A stretch of DNA of 64,000 nt. Origin: Conchocele bisecta (lineage: Eukaryota > Mollusca > Bivalvia > Lucinida > Thyasiridae). Numbering within the stretch: the first letter of the stretch is position 1; every line of letters begins with the position of its first letter. Location of the stretch: contig CM055280.1 of the NCBI GenBank assembly GCA_029237695.1, forward strand, positions 36,974,508 to 37,038,507, read 5' to 3'. Made by a program: the position numbers and the translations under genes. Below, piece after piece: positions 41,690 through 53,965 of the stretch. The notes under the pieces are model-generated. The model worked only from the letters and a program-made list of their open reading frames with translations, made no database searches and was not told the DNA's origin.

Positions 41690-43690
41690 CAAGAGCTGTA
41701 GGAGAACAGCATAGCTCGACTACGAGGGTTGTCGATGTACACATAGCTTGATAAACAAGGTGGCCGCGGCCTGCATAAAAACCTTAAACAAGGTTAACTA
41801 AAAACCTTAACCAAGGGAAATTAAGTAAGTAATTCAAGGTTAAATGTAGGTCAATGTCAGATATAGGTCAGGGGTTATTGATGTACATCACCAGGAGATG
41901 AAGTGTTCCAAGTATGGTTGCTGTAGGCCCAGGAGTATTCCATATACAAGCTTGACTAAAAACCTTAACCAAGGGGAAATAACTAAGTAATCCAAGGATA
42001 AAAGTGTAGGTCAAGGTCAATATATGGTCAGGGATTATTGATGTACATCACTAGGAGATAAAGTTGTCCAAGTATGGTTGCTGTAGGCCCAGGAGTATTC
42101 CATATACAAGCTTGACTATAAACATTAACCCAGTTGGAGTACAAACCTTAACCAAGTGGAAATAAGTAAGTAATTCAAGGTTAAATGTAGGTGAAGGTTA
42201 TTGATGTACATCCCAATATTTTCAGCAAAAATTTATTTATCCTTTAACCAAGTATTGTGTCTGTATGCACAATAGTATTCCATCTACAAGCTTTACTAAA
42301 AACCTTAACCAAGGTTGACTAAAAACCTTAACCAATGGGAATTAACTAAGTAATTCAAGGTTAAATGTAGGTCAAGGTCAACTAGATTTGTCAGTAAGCG
42401 GGGGCTTACGGAATACCCCCCGCGTCAGCCCTGACCTAGAATTAATTCCAGCTCGCATACTATCATTTTCAGATAAAAGACTATGTCAGCACATATGGAG
42501 AGTGCGATGGTGGTTCCAGTTGAAAAAAGCAAACTAGACATTCTAAGTCCGTGACCTTGACCCCTGGCATAAATGGTAGGTTTGTTGCAGAATGATGTAT
42601 GAGTGTCAGAGAAGGGCCGGGTAAAATATCACTGCATTCCGCAAAGGGAAAGAGAAGTTATAAGTAAATTTACATTTGTTAAGTTTTAGTTTTTTTCTAA
42701 GTTTATAAGTCCGTGACCTTGACCCCTGGCATAAATGGGGGTCGTAGGTTTGTTGCAGAATGATGTATGCGTGTCAGAGAAGGGGCGGGTAAAATATGAA
42801 AGATTTCCGCAAAGGGAAAGAGAAGTTAAAAGGAAATTTACAATTGTTAAGTTTTCGTTTTTTTCTAAGTTTCTAAGTCCGTGACCTTGACCCCTGGCAT
42901 AAATGGGGGTCGTAGGTTTGTTGCAGAATGATGTATGAGTGTCAGAGAAGGGGCGGGTAAAATATGAAAGATTTCCGCAAAGGGAAAGAGAAGTTAAAAG
43001 GAAATTTACAATTGTTAAGTTTTGTGACGGACGGAAAGACGTAAAGACGTAAAGACGGACGGACGGACGGACGGACGGACAAGCTGACTCCAGTATACCG
43101 CCCCACAACTTCGTTGCGGAGGGGGGGGGGTATAAATATAGGTCAAGGGTTGTTGATGTACATCACTAGGAGATGAAGTTGTCCAAGTATGGTGGGTGTA
43201 GGGGGAGGGGTATAAATATAGGTCAAGGGTTGTTGATGTACATCACTAGGAGATGTAGTTGTCCAAGTATGGTGGGTGTAGGGCCAGGAGTATTACATAT
43301 ACAAGCTTGACTAAAAACCTTAACCAAGGGGAAATGTAGATCAAGGTCAAATATAGATCAGGGGTTATTGATGTACATCCCTTTGAGAAAAGGTTGTCCA
43401 AGTATGGTGTCTGTATGCACAATAGTATTCCATGTACAAGCTTGACTAAAAACCTTAACCAAGGTTGACTAAAATCCTTAACCAAGGGGAATTAACTAAG
43501 TAATTCAAGAGGAAATGTAGGTCAAGATCAAATATAGATCAGGGGTTATTGATGTACATCACAAGGAGATGAAGTTGTCCAAGTATGGTGGGTGTAGGGC
43601 CAGTAGTATTGGATATACAAGCTTGACTAAAAACCTTAACCAAGGCGTGACAGTGACGCCGACGCCGGGGTGACAACATAAGCTCTAACT
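41690..43690. mobile_element. Dispersed repeat N, tandem units, split by another repeat
   Basis: It begins AACAAGAGCTGTAGGAGAAC and ends GACGCCGACGCCGGGGTGAC followed by AACATAAGCTCT. Units of about 170-200 bp contain TTGATGTACATCACTAGGAG, AAGTTGTCCAAGTATGGT and AAAAACCTTAACCAAGG. The array is interrupted from about 42390 to 43130 by the TGACCTTGACC repeat. Confidence 0.7.
42390..43130. repeat. TGACCTTGACC repeat with GGAC tail, inserted in N
   Basis: Three units of about 165 bp carry CCGTGACCTTGACCCCTGGC (near 42550, 42712 and 42881), GTTTGTTGCAGAATGATGTA and TCCGCAAAGGGAAAGAGAAG. It ends in GTTTTGTGACGGACGG, a GGAC run at 43053-43080, and GCGGAGGGGGGGGGGTATA, which is inverted to ATACCCCCCGC at the left edge. 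Confidence 0.7.
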
Positions 43691-43709
43691 AGTCAAGCTA
43701 AAAAATCAA

Positions 43710-43930
43710 ATTAACTTTAACGCATTTTCGAAGTCACTTAACCTTGACCTTGGGTATACGTGCTGCATGCCTCGGTTACGGAATGATACTATGGATGATG
43801 ATAAACAAGTATATGAAATGACAAGTAAATATGTCCACAAAGATGTCCGCACTCGTGGATGAATGCACTGACAGAGGAAAAGGTGAAACTGTATACCCCA
43901 CCCCTCGACATACTCTGAGGTTATAAACTA
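43710..43930. repeat. Single unit of a TGACC-type repeat
   Basis: AAGTCACTTAACCTTGACCT TGGG followed by CGGTTACGGAATGATACTAT; related to the units at 56150-56340. Bases 43931-44300 hold nothing recognisable. Confidence 0.5.
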
Positions 43931-44304
43931 TAATTGTGAGGGAAATACTAGATCAAAATACGATTACATACATGTATGTACTATTCTTTAACACGAAACA
44001 CAGTCAAGCCTGTGTAATAATAAATTAAGGTGTAAAAAGTTGAGTCTGATCTGGAGCTCTGCTGACCGTATATGCTGTAAGGTGCCTTTTGTCATACAGC
44101 GGCCAACATCTTCAGTTATAGCCAGATATGAAGTGAGTTTTGTTGGCTCCTATCCCATGTAGTTGGGTTATATGATCCTGCATTACTCACTGATCACATG
44201 AGTGCAGGATCAACTTGCATTACAGGACACAGCCTCTACATTATTGTTCCCAGTGTGTACGTGTCATTTTGGTTCTACTCGTGTTTGGCTCGTGAATGTT
44301 TGTG

Positions 44305-44376
44305 CTGGGATGAGTTGTGGATTAGGGGTTGAAACACCTGGCTTCAATCTGGAGGTTGTGGGTTCAAACCTTGCCT
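44305..44376 (+). pseudogene. tRNA-like sequence cut by a TTAA MITE
   Basis: GGTTCAAACC (44361-44370) is a B box. Before it, CCTGG-CTTCAAT-CTGGA can form an anticodon arm (four of five pairs) and GTGGG/CTTGC a T-arm with wobble pairs. The upstream GTGGATTAGGGG is A-box-like. The 3' acceptor side is replaced by the MITE starting TTAACCCTTTC at 44377. Probably the tRNA-derived head of a SINE. Confidence 0.35.
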
Positions 44377-44482
44377 TTAACCCTTTCAACACCACATACC
44401 TGTCTAGTGGTATTGGCAAAATGTGTAGATCCAGATGAGTCGGTCACGAGCCGTCTCATACGGATCTGCACTTTTTGTCCGG
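44377..44482. mobile_element. piggyBac-type MITE P3, 3'-truncated
   Basis: TTAACCCTTTCAACACCACA and GTAGATCCAGATGAGTCGG with CTCATACGGATCTGCAC match the other P3 copies. The sequence changes to family H at TTGTCCGGTTTCG. Confidence 0.65.
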
Positions 44483-44651
44483 TTTCGTGAGGTTTCACTG
44501 TAAATCGATCAGGCATTTCATCATTACGAGCCATAGTTGTGTCATATGCGATCACGAACAGGCATTATCCCCCGAGATAAATGACCAAGAAACACATCAA
44601 AATTATGATCACTTATGTTTCTTGTTGTCCGGTTTAGAGAGGTTCTACTGT
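44479..44651. repeat. Two family H (pogo-like) ends in the same direction
   Basis: GTCCGGTTTCGTGAGGTTTC ACTGTA at 44478-44503 and GTCCGGTTTAGAGAGGTTCT ACTGTA at 44627-44652. Confidence 0.5.
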
Positions 44652-44810
44652 ATGTACCAGTACTTGAATACTTGAACGTATATTATTGGAAAGTTCATCA
44701 AATCAAATGGTGTGATTGATTTGTTTGTGTCGTTTACTGTGTGTGCATGCAGCGAAAAATCACATATTGTAGGTATATCCGAGACACGTACCATGTGATA
44801 CCCAGTCACT

Positions 44811-45002
44811 TTAACACTTACAATGCTGAATTACATTTTGTCGTCTGCTGTTTATGTTTTATTTGTGATTATTCTCAGTAAAAACATGGTTTGACAGTAC
44901 TTTAGAATAATTTCCAATGGAAATTATTCTAAAGTGCTGTCAAACCATGTTTTTACTGAGAAAGAATGCAAAATATGAAACAACAGCAGAAGACATTTTC
45001 GA
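44811..45002. mobile_element. piggyBac-type MITE, hairpin family P2, copy 3 (right end lost)
   Basis: TTAACACTTACAATGCTG left, GTCGTCTGCTGTTTATG arm. A near-perfect inner hairpin (about 44880-44962) is centred on TTTCCAATGGAAA, with TTCTCAGT and ACTGAGAA boxes. The AAGGGTTAA end is missing. Confidence 0.75.
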
Positions 45003-45169
45003 TTCCCGCCTTTTTTGTACCAGCCACTGGGCAAGTGCAGAGTTTCAGGAAAACCTGTTTTGTGTTTCAGTGTGCATGTAAAGATTTTAGAGAAAACGCT
45101 ACATCATGAAAAATCAAAGTACTGAAAGTACTGAACATGGGGTACTACAAGATTAAACTAGATTGATTG

Positions 45170-45650
45170 ATTGATTGATTGAGTGTTGGTGTTGCAGTTT
45201 CATTAACCCTCAAAGGTACATGCCCACTCAGTAGGTACAAAATGTTCTTTACATCAGAGACATCATCTGAGACATTTCCTGGCAAAATAAACATTCATGC
45301 GCCATTATCCCACGTACTGATTAGCATTATTATACATTTTATATCAGACGTAAATTTACACACTGATATCAGGGGCGATAACCGTGTTTGCTTAAAATGT
45401 TAACGGACATTACTATTTAATCTCTGTATTTATTTTATGATGTGCAATGATCATACTTTAAAATCTGTCGAAAATATTATTTTTTCAGGTGACGCATTTC
45501 TCTAGTATAAATAATTAAAAAATATCATGCCTCATTTGCATATGAAAATAGCCTGATACCACCGCGCGTCACTATCAGTAAAATAAATATTACTAAATGA
45601 TTATATCTGTATAGCGGGCACTTTTAGAAACTTATTAGATTTTTTTTTGT
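45170..45650. repeat. Dispersed repeat K, further copy
   Basis: CAAAGGTACATGCCCACTCA GTAGG lies near the left edge. CATGCCTCATTTGCATATGA, AGCCTGATACCACCGCGCGT, CACTATCAGTAAAATAAATA and TGATTATATCTGTATAGCGG lie near the right edge. Bases 45651-46470 show nothing recognisable. Confidence 0.6.
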
Positions 45651-46471
45651 CGTATTTCAGTACTTGCATTAATATGGGTATTAATATAAGCTGGGTGTGT
45701 TATACTGTCATTAATGTATTCCCTGACTGTAAGTTATCACCTTAAATACTGACTTATTGACCCCCTTCCCTGAACGTAGAATTGACACTCATGTTGGCGT
45801 GTATTGGCCACCATAGACAAATGTTAATCAGGCCGAATTCAGGAATGTCACTAAAATCCACTGTAAATCCATCAATAGAGAGAGAGAATGAGGATTAAAC
45901 ATCAGTTAGACCTACACGTGCGAATTTTGTTTCGCACAGGTGTCGGGTGAGTTTAAAAATAGGCTGTCGGAAGGTCAAACTTGATGTAGTTTGTGTGTTA
46001 AACGCGTCGCTTGTTTCGGAGAGTATTCAGAGGGGAGTTAACTCTGTTACTAAATTTAGCGATGACCGCACGATTTGTGCTGCAAATGGGGGCAAATCAC
46101 GCGCAACAAAATAATCCGATGTATTTTTGTACGTAGAACATCCGTTGTTGATATTGTGCAGTGCAAGTAGTTTTTCATAATATTATTTTCAATTAGCGGT
46201 TGTGTATGCCAGTTAAACGTTGAGTAACACAATGCATTTTGTTGTTATGGTTATTCCAAGATATCACTACGGACGTGCCCATCGAGGGGGGTCTGGGGCG
46301 TGGCTAACTGTCCGACGCGATTCCAATACATAGGCTACCCTATGTAAAAACGGCATATTCATTTGATAAGAAAACCAGAAAATGTTTTTTCAAACATTTG
46401 CAAACGAGTAAACGTTTTGATTGGTTAATAGGAATACAACCCATGTTTGGACCACGTTTACTTCTCAGCCC

Positions 46472-46783
46472 CAGGGGCCTATTTCATCAACATTGCAAAG
46501 TATACTTTACTAGCAAAGTATACTTTGAGGGAGCAATCATTTATTTTTCCTGATATGCATTATTTCGTATAGAACTAACAAATGCATATATTTCATGATT
46601 AAAAGTATGCAGAATTATTATACTGAATTTATTACATTATCACAGCCATTAAATGGCTGTGATAATGTAATAAATTCAGTATAATAAAAATTAATAAATT
46701 TTTCAAAAAATTGAAAATTTCTCCCTCAAAGTATACTTTGCTACTAAAGTATACTTTGCAATGTTGATGAAATAGGCTACAGG
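46472..46783. mobile_element. Foldback MITE F, copy 2 (312 bp)
   Basis: Same length and structure as 20281-20592, with about five substitutions by my count (roughly 98% identity). Confidence 0.88.
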
Positions 46784-46851
46784 TGTCCACATGTAACACA
46801 CACGGACACTACAGGCAACAATGTACATAATAAGTTCCTTATTAAACCCTC

Positions 46852-47055
46852 ACTACGCGCGAGACGAAAATTGTTGTCTGCTGTTTTTTATTTTTGCCTT
46901 AATTCTTAACAAAAAAACTGTTTTGACAGCACATGAGAATCGTCTCCAGTTGAAACGATTCTCATGCGCTGCCAAAACAGGTTTTTATTGAGAAATATTG
47001 AAAATAAAACATTTCCAGCAGACGACAAAATTTAATTCAGCGTAGTAAGGGTTAA
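46852..47055. mobile_element. piggyBac-type MITE, P2-like with variant hairpin
   Basis: TTAAACCCTCACTACGC left, AGCGTAGTAAGGGTTAA right. Outer arms carry TTGTCTGCTGTTTTT and CCAGCAGACGAC. The inner hairpin has CTGTTTTGACAGCACATGAG then AATCGTCTCC, so its core is GAATCGTCTC as in the element at 1-182. Confidence 0.75.
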
Positions 47056-47090
47056 TATGTATGTCATGTACAACGTTTTAGTAGGCCCAC

Positions 47091-47320
47091 TTAACCCTTA
47101 CAATGCTGAATTAAATTTTGTTGTCTGTCGTTTATTTTTTAACTACCATTTTTCTCAATAAAAAAAGTGGTTTGGCAGCACTTCAGACTTTAAATAATTC
47201 TGAAGTGCTGCCAAAAGAAAGACTTTATGTTCACAGAAAATCCTAAATATTTTCCTTCTATGCGCTCAGAAGTATATGTCGCGACCACCATTTGAACCGT
47301 CTCATGAAGACGGTGGCCAC
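47091..47320. mobile_element. Chimera of a truncated P2 MITE and a P1 hairpin
   Basis: TTAACCCTTACAATGCTG begins a P2 copy whose hairpin (TTTGGCAGCACTTCAGA) ends abruptly near 47215. AATCCTAAATATTTTCC and the P1 hairpin (47271-47320, GCGACCACCATTTGAACC) follow directly. Confidence 0.65.
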
Positions 47321-47327
47321 ATGGGTG

Positions 47328-47510
47328 ATGGGTGAGCTAAAGAATGAAAATATGAATGCTGACTGAATGCATATGAAGCTTCAAGCCAATCTGACTTACG
47401 ATAACAGAGATACATGTAGTAGGTAGCTGAAAACTTTAGTGCAAATCTTGGACAGAATTACAGACGGACAGATGAACAGACAGACAGGGTGGCGACTATT
47501 TGTGATTTTT
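47328..47510. repeat. Repeat U, copy 1
   Basis: GGTGAGCTAAAGAATGAAAA, GAAGCTTCAAGCCAATCTGA, CTTACGATAACAGAGATA and a CAGACGGACAGA tail. The same block follows a P1 hairpin at 56150-56340. Bases 47511-47930 show nothing recognisable. Confidence 0.55.
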
Positions 47511-47934
47511 GGGGCACATAAAAATGTTTTGCCTAAAATTGGACACTGAAAAAGATGAGAAAAGATGAAAGACAAGCGTACCTGTAATTAATGTATCACA
47601 AAGTAACATCCAATTAATCATGCAATACAACAAAAGTCTGTAATTCTGTAATAATCCTTTTTTGATACAATCAGAGAGAAATCTTTTTTTTTCTTTTGCT
47701 AAAATCAGAGTAACAATCCTTTTTGTTATACAATCACAGTGGTACAAATGTACATGTAGAGGAAAAAAAGCAGATTTCTTGTTAATGAGTAATAATCCGT
47801 CTCCGCCTACAAAACTGCATATATATGTCTCAATGAGTAGGGAATTTTATCACCCTGCGAATAGACACTAATGGGAATAGACACCAACGCGATAGAACAT
47901 CCTTGTGAGGTACACGACAGGTGTGACAAGCTAT

Positions 47935-48340
47935 ATGACTATATGTGGCGGCTATTGGGGAAGTGAGGCTTATGGATTTTGCGACCATGGAGTCTAGATC
48001 CTGATCAGCCTGAGCATCCGCACAGTCTGACCAGGGTCTACACTGTCCGCCTTTCAGTAATTGAAACATCCGTCATGCTTCTAACCAGACTTATATGTGG
48101 CTGCGATTGGCGAAGTGGGGCTTATGGATTTTGCGACCGGTGTAGATCATGATCAGCCTGAGCATCCGCGCAGTCTGACCAGGATCTACACTGTCCGCCT
48201 TTCACTCATTGAAACATCCATCATGCTTCTAACCAACACCATATATTGTTACCAGGGTGCAGCGGTGTGCTAGCTGATTAGAAAATAAACTTGCCACAAA
48301 TGCCATAAGCCCCATTTCTCGCGTCACGGCCACATATGTA
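47935..48340. repeat. Repeat R, tandem pair
   Basis: GGCTTATGGATTTTGCGACC, GATCAGCCTGAGCATCCG and CAGTCTGACCAGG occur in two units about 165 bp apart, ending CATAAGCCCCATTTCTCGCG. Confidence 0.6.
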
Positions 48341-48489
48341 GTATTATCTAGGATAATGGTATAAATTAATTCATAAGTAAACTATGACACATGTCTTGTA
48401 GAAACTGATTCACAATCAGCAAAAGTTTGAAATATTTTTCTCTGGTTTTTATTTGTCAATGAAAATAAATGTGTAAAACCTACCGTAAT

Positions 48490-48531
48490 GATTCTAATAG
48501 AGGCCCGGCCGCCGGGCGTCTATTAGAATCA
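48490..48531. repeat. GC-rich palindrome
   Basis: GATTCTAATAGAGGCCCGGC pairs with GCCGGGCGTCTATTAGAATC. The phrases GGGCGTATATTAGAGGCAC (49130) and GGGCGTCTAATAGAGC (49166) may mark the other end of the same element. The rest of 48532-49640 shows only a half-copy of P1 near 49195. Confidence 0.6.
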
Positions 48532-49639
48532 CCACTGGCTCCGAAGTCCTGGGTGGGCATTTAATAGAAGCAAGTGTTATTGAGCGAAGGGAAAGATGAT
48601 AAAATATACAATTTACAACTGTAAGCATAACAACATAATGAAGGGACGTTACTGTCACCCTCTCAACGTCTAACGGACTTGATTGTACTGTCTGTCAGTT
48701 TATAGACTTTTCGGACAAGATGTTTCAGCCCACTTTTGGTCTCTACATGGTGCAGTCGGTAAAACGATTAAAATACTGGTAATATTTATAATATCAAACC
48801 AGCGTCAATCATTAAGGGTGATCACATTTACACCTACGGACGTTTTGGACTGCATGTGATGTTTCGGTGCCCGTGGACATTGTTCGAGATGCTTTGAAAC
48901 TGTCGTCTCCGTAACCATGTAAATTCTGATCACCTAGCAGCCGTCCAAATAGCTACCGCCGATGAGGAATTTTACTTTGACACCGGAAGCAACCGAATTT
49001 CTCTTCCACATTTGAAAGAGAAAAAAATTCCCCCCATTTTCAAGTAATTTGCCTTCCAAATATTGAAAACAAAATAAATCTATTTGATAATTTAGCTCCG
49101 ATTTTCTTTCAAGTGGGCACTGGGCGTATATTAGAGGCACTAATTTTGTGAAAAATTTGTCATTTTTGGGCGTCTAATAGAGCATAGGGAACGAGACGTT
49201 CATACGAGTGGCAACAGCATTATATACCTTATGGAGAAATAATGAAAATACAGTGTGTGTAATGTGATTTTTTTAACAAAAATGATCGTATACTAAGACT
49301 GACATGGGCAAAGCACCGTGACCAATGGAGACCTGCTTTCCTGTGAGCCACCCACCAGGTATATGTTGTGCAGGTACATGTATATCATACAGGTGTGAAC
49401 GACAGTAGTGGTGATGGAACGAAAGGGCAGAAAAACACCGTATATAGGGTCAAGATAGAATGTCGATTGTTAAATGCACTGAATGTCAGACATTTTAATT
49501 TTTATAGATTTGCATCATTTCTGAACCCAATTGTACATATGTGTCGCTTGAAAAAAAACATTTGTGACTACATGTATTTAATTTTTTTCTATAATACTGA
49601 GCATTTATTTAGCTTATATGTAAGGTACATGTAGTAGGT

Positions 49640-52600
49640 CATAGATAGACTTCCGGGTATGGAAGGTGTTCGAGCCAATTCCCACCCTTAAATATGAGCC
49701 GAACGAACGTCACTTGACTTATATGTAAGGTACATGTAGTAGTTCATAGGATAGAACCTTCACGTGACTTCTATGTAAGGTACATGTAGGACATTAGATA
49801 ACTTCCACTTAGACTTCTATGGAGGTAACAGGTGTAGTAGTCCATAGATAAGACTTCACTATACTTATATGTAAGGTACATGTAGGTCATTCAGATAGAC
49901 TTCACTTGACATCTAATGATAAGGTACATGTAGTCATAGATAGACTTCACTTTGACTCTCTGTAAGGTAACATTTGTAGTCATTGATAGACTTCACTTTG
50001 ACTTCTAAGTACGGTAGCATGTAAGGTATCATAGATAGGAACTTTCACTTGACATCTATGTAAGGTACATGACATTGTAGCGACATAGATAGAACCTTAA
50101 CTGAACGTCTATGTAAGGTACAATGTAGGAAGGTCAAATAGATAGACTTCACTTGACTTCTATGTAAGGGTCCATGTAGTCATAGATAAGACTTCACTTA
50201 TGACTTCAATGTAAGGTAAACATGTAGTAGGTCCATTAATAACCTTCATCTTGACTTCTATGTAAGGTACAGTTAGGTCAAAGATAGACTCACTACTTCT
50301 ATGATAAGGACATTGGTAGTAGGTCATATAGATATGACCTTCACTTGGACTTCTATGTAAGGTACGTGTAGTAGGTCATTCAGATAGACCTTCACTTGAC
50401 TTCTAATAAGGTAACATGGTAGGTCATAGATAGACTCACTTTGATTCTATTAAGGTACATGTAGTAGGCATAGATAGACTTCACTAATTGACTTCCTATG
50501 TACGTACATGTAGTAGGTCCTAATAGGACTTCACTTGACTTCTATTAAGTACATGTAGTAGGTCATTAGATAGATCTCACTTGACTTCTAAAGTAAGTTA
50601 CATGGAGTAGGTCATAGAATCGACTTCACTTGCCTCTATGGTAAGGTACATGAAGGTCATAGATTAGACCTTCACTTGACTTCAATGTAAGAACAGTAGT
50701 AAGGTCAATAGATAAGACTTCACTGGACATCTATGTAAGGTAATGTAGTCCAAGATAGACTTCACTTGACTTCTATGTTAAGGTACATGTAGTAGGTTCA
50801 TAGATAAGACTTCACATGGACTTCTAATTTAAGGTACATTGTAGGTCAATTAGATAGACACACTTGACTTCTAATGTAAGGTCCAATTAGTAGGGTCCAT
50901 AGATAGACTTTAACTTGACTTCTATGGAAGGAACGTTGTATAGGTCAATAGGATAGACTTCACTTGCTTCTAATGAAGGTACATGGTAGGACATAGATAG
51001 ACTTACACTTGACTTCTTATGTAACGGTAACATGTAAGTTAGGTCATAGATTAGACTTCACTTGACTTCTATGTAACGGTACATTGTAGTAGGGTCAATA
51101 GATAAGGACTTCACTTGACTTCTAATGTAAGGGAGTACATGTAGTAGGTCATTAGATAGTCTTCACTTGACTTTCTATGTAAGGTACAATGTTAAGGTAG
51201 GTCAAGATAGACTTCACTTGACTTCTATTGTAAGGTACAAGTTAGTCAAAGATTTAAGGACTATCACTTGACTTCTATGTTAAGGTTACATGTAGTAGGT
51301 CATAATAGACTTCAACTTGACTTCTATGTAAGGTACATGTAGTTAGGTCCATAGATTAGACATCACTTGACTTCTATTGTACGGTACATGTAGTAGGTCA
51401 TAGAATAGACTTACACTTGACCTTCTATGTAAGGTACATGTAGTAAAGGTCATAGATAGAACTTCACTTGATCTTCTATGTAAGGTTACATGTAAGTAGG
51501 TCATAGATATGACATTCACCTTTGAACCATTCTATGTAAGGTACCAAACAATGTTAGTAGGTTCATCAGAAATAGACAATTCAACTTGACTTTCATGGTA
51601 AGGTAACGTGGTAGGTCATAGATAGACGTTCACTTGACTTTCCTATTGGTTAAGGGTACATGTAGTAGGTCAATAGATAGACTTCACTTGGACATTCTTA
51701 TGTAAGGTACAATTGTAGTAAGGTCAATACATAGACTTCACTTGACTTCTATGTAAGGTACGTGTAGGTCATAGATAGACTTCACTTGACTTCTATGTAA
51801 GGTACATGTAGGTCATAGATAGACTTCACTTGACTTCTATGTAAGGTACATGTAGTAGGTCATAGATAGACTTCACTTGACTTCTATGTACGGTACATGT
51901 AGTAGGTCATAGATAGACTTCACTTGACTTCTATGTAAGGTACATGTAGTAGGTCATAGATAGACTTCACTTGACTTCTATGTAAGGTACATGTAGTAGG
52001 TCATAGATAGACTTCACTTGACTTCTATGTAAGGTACATGTAGGTCATAGATAGACTTCACTTGACTTCTATGTAAGGTACATGTAGTAGGTCATAGATA
52101 GACTTCACTTGACTTCTATGTAAGGTACGTGTAGTAGGTCATAGATAGACTTCACTTGACTTCTATGTAAGGTACATGTAGGTCATAGATAGACTTCACT
52201 TGACTTCTATGTAAGGTACATGTAGTAGGTCATAGATAGACTTCACTTGACTTCTATGTACGGTACATGTAGTAGGTCATAGATAGACTTCACTTGACTT
52301 CTATGTAAGGTACATGTAGTAGGTCATAGATAGACTTCACTTGACTTCTATGTAAGGTACATGTAGTAGGTCATAGATAGACTTCACTTGACTTCTATGT
52401 AAGGTACATGTAGTAGGTCATAGATAGACTTCACTTGACCTCTATGTAAGGTATGTGTAGGTCATAGATAGACTTCACTTGACTTCTATGTAAGGTACAT
52501 GTAGTAGGTCATAGATAGACTTCACTTGACTTCTATGTAAGGTACATGTAGTAGGTCATAGATAGACTTCACTTGACTTCTATGTAAGGTACGTGTAGGT

Positions 52601-53965
52601 CATAGATAGACTTCACTTGACTTCTATGTAAGGTACATGTAGGTCATAGATAGACTTCACTTGACTTCTATGTAAGGTACATGTAGTAGGTCATAGATAG
52701 ACTTCACTTGACTTCTATGTACTGTACATGTAGTAGGTCATAGATAGACTTCACTTGACTTCTATGTAAGGTACATGTAGTAGGTCATAGATAGACTTCA
52801 CTTGACTTCTATGTAAGGTACATGTAGTAGGTCATAGATAGACTTCACTTGACTTCTATGTAAGGTACTGTAGGTCATAGATAGACTTCACTTGACTTCT
52901 ATGTAAGGTACATGTAGTAGGTCATAGATAGACTTCACTTGACTTCTATGTAAGGTACGTGTAGTAGGTCATAGATAGACTTCACTTGACTTCTATGTAA
53001 GGTACATGTAGGTCATAGATAGACTTCACTTGACTTCTATGTAAGGTACATGTAGTAGGTCATAGATAGACTTCACTTGACTTCTATGTACGGTACATGT
53101 AGTAGGTCATAGATAGACTTCACTTGACTTCTATGTAAGGTACATGTAGTAGGTCATAGATAGACTTCACTTGACTTCTATGTAAGGTACATGTAGTAGG
53201 TCATAGATAGACTTCACTTGACTTCTATGTAAGGTACATGTAGTAGGTCATAGATAGACTTCACTTGACCTCTATGTAAGGTATGTGTAGGTCATAGATA
53301 GACTTCACTTGACTTCTATGTAAGGTACATGTAGTAGGTCATAGATAGACTTCACTTGACTTCTATGTAAGGTACATGTAGTAGGTCATAGATAGACTTC
53401 ACTTGACTTCTATGTAAGGTACGTGTAGGTCATAGATAGACTTCACTTGACTTCTATGTAAGGTACATGTAGGTCATAGATAGACTTCACTTGACTTCTA
53501 TGTAAGGTACATGTAGTAGGTCATAGATAGACTTCACTTGACTTCTATGTACTGTACATGTAGTAGGTCATAGATAGACTTCACTTGACTTCTATGTAAG
53601 GTAACATGTAGTAGGTCATAGATAGACTTCACTTGACTTCTATGTAAGGTACATGTAGTAGGTCATAGATAGACTTCACTTGACTTCTATGTAAGGTACA
53701 TGTAGTAGGTCATAGATAGACTTCACTTGACTTCTATGTAAGGTACATGTAGGTCATAGATAGACTTCACTTGACTTATATGTAAGGTACATGTAGTAGG
53801 TCATAGATAGACTTCACTTGACTTCTATGTAATGTACATGTAGTAGGTCATAGATAGACTTCACTTGACTTCTATGTAAGGTACGTGTAGTAGGTCATAG
53901 ATAGACTTCACTTGACTTATATGTAAGGTACGTGTAGTAGGTCATAGATAGACTTCACTTGACTT
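49640..53965. repeat. 44/47-bp satellite array with 830-bp higher-order repeat
   Basis: The unit is GTCATAGATAGACTTCACTT, GACTTCTATGTAAGGTACAT and GTAGTAG. A 44-bp form lacks one TAG. From about 51760 the monomers are clean and variant marks recur with an 830-831 bp period (GTACGTGTAGGTC at about 51760, 52591 and 53421; TGACCTCTATGTAAGGTATG at 52437 and 53267; GTACTGTAC at 52720 and 53550). From 49640 to 51760 nearly every monomer has small insertions or deletions. Confidence 0.92.
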
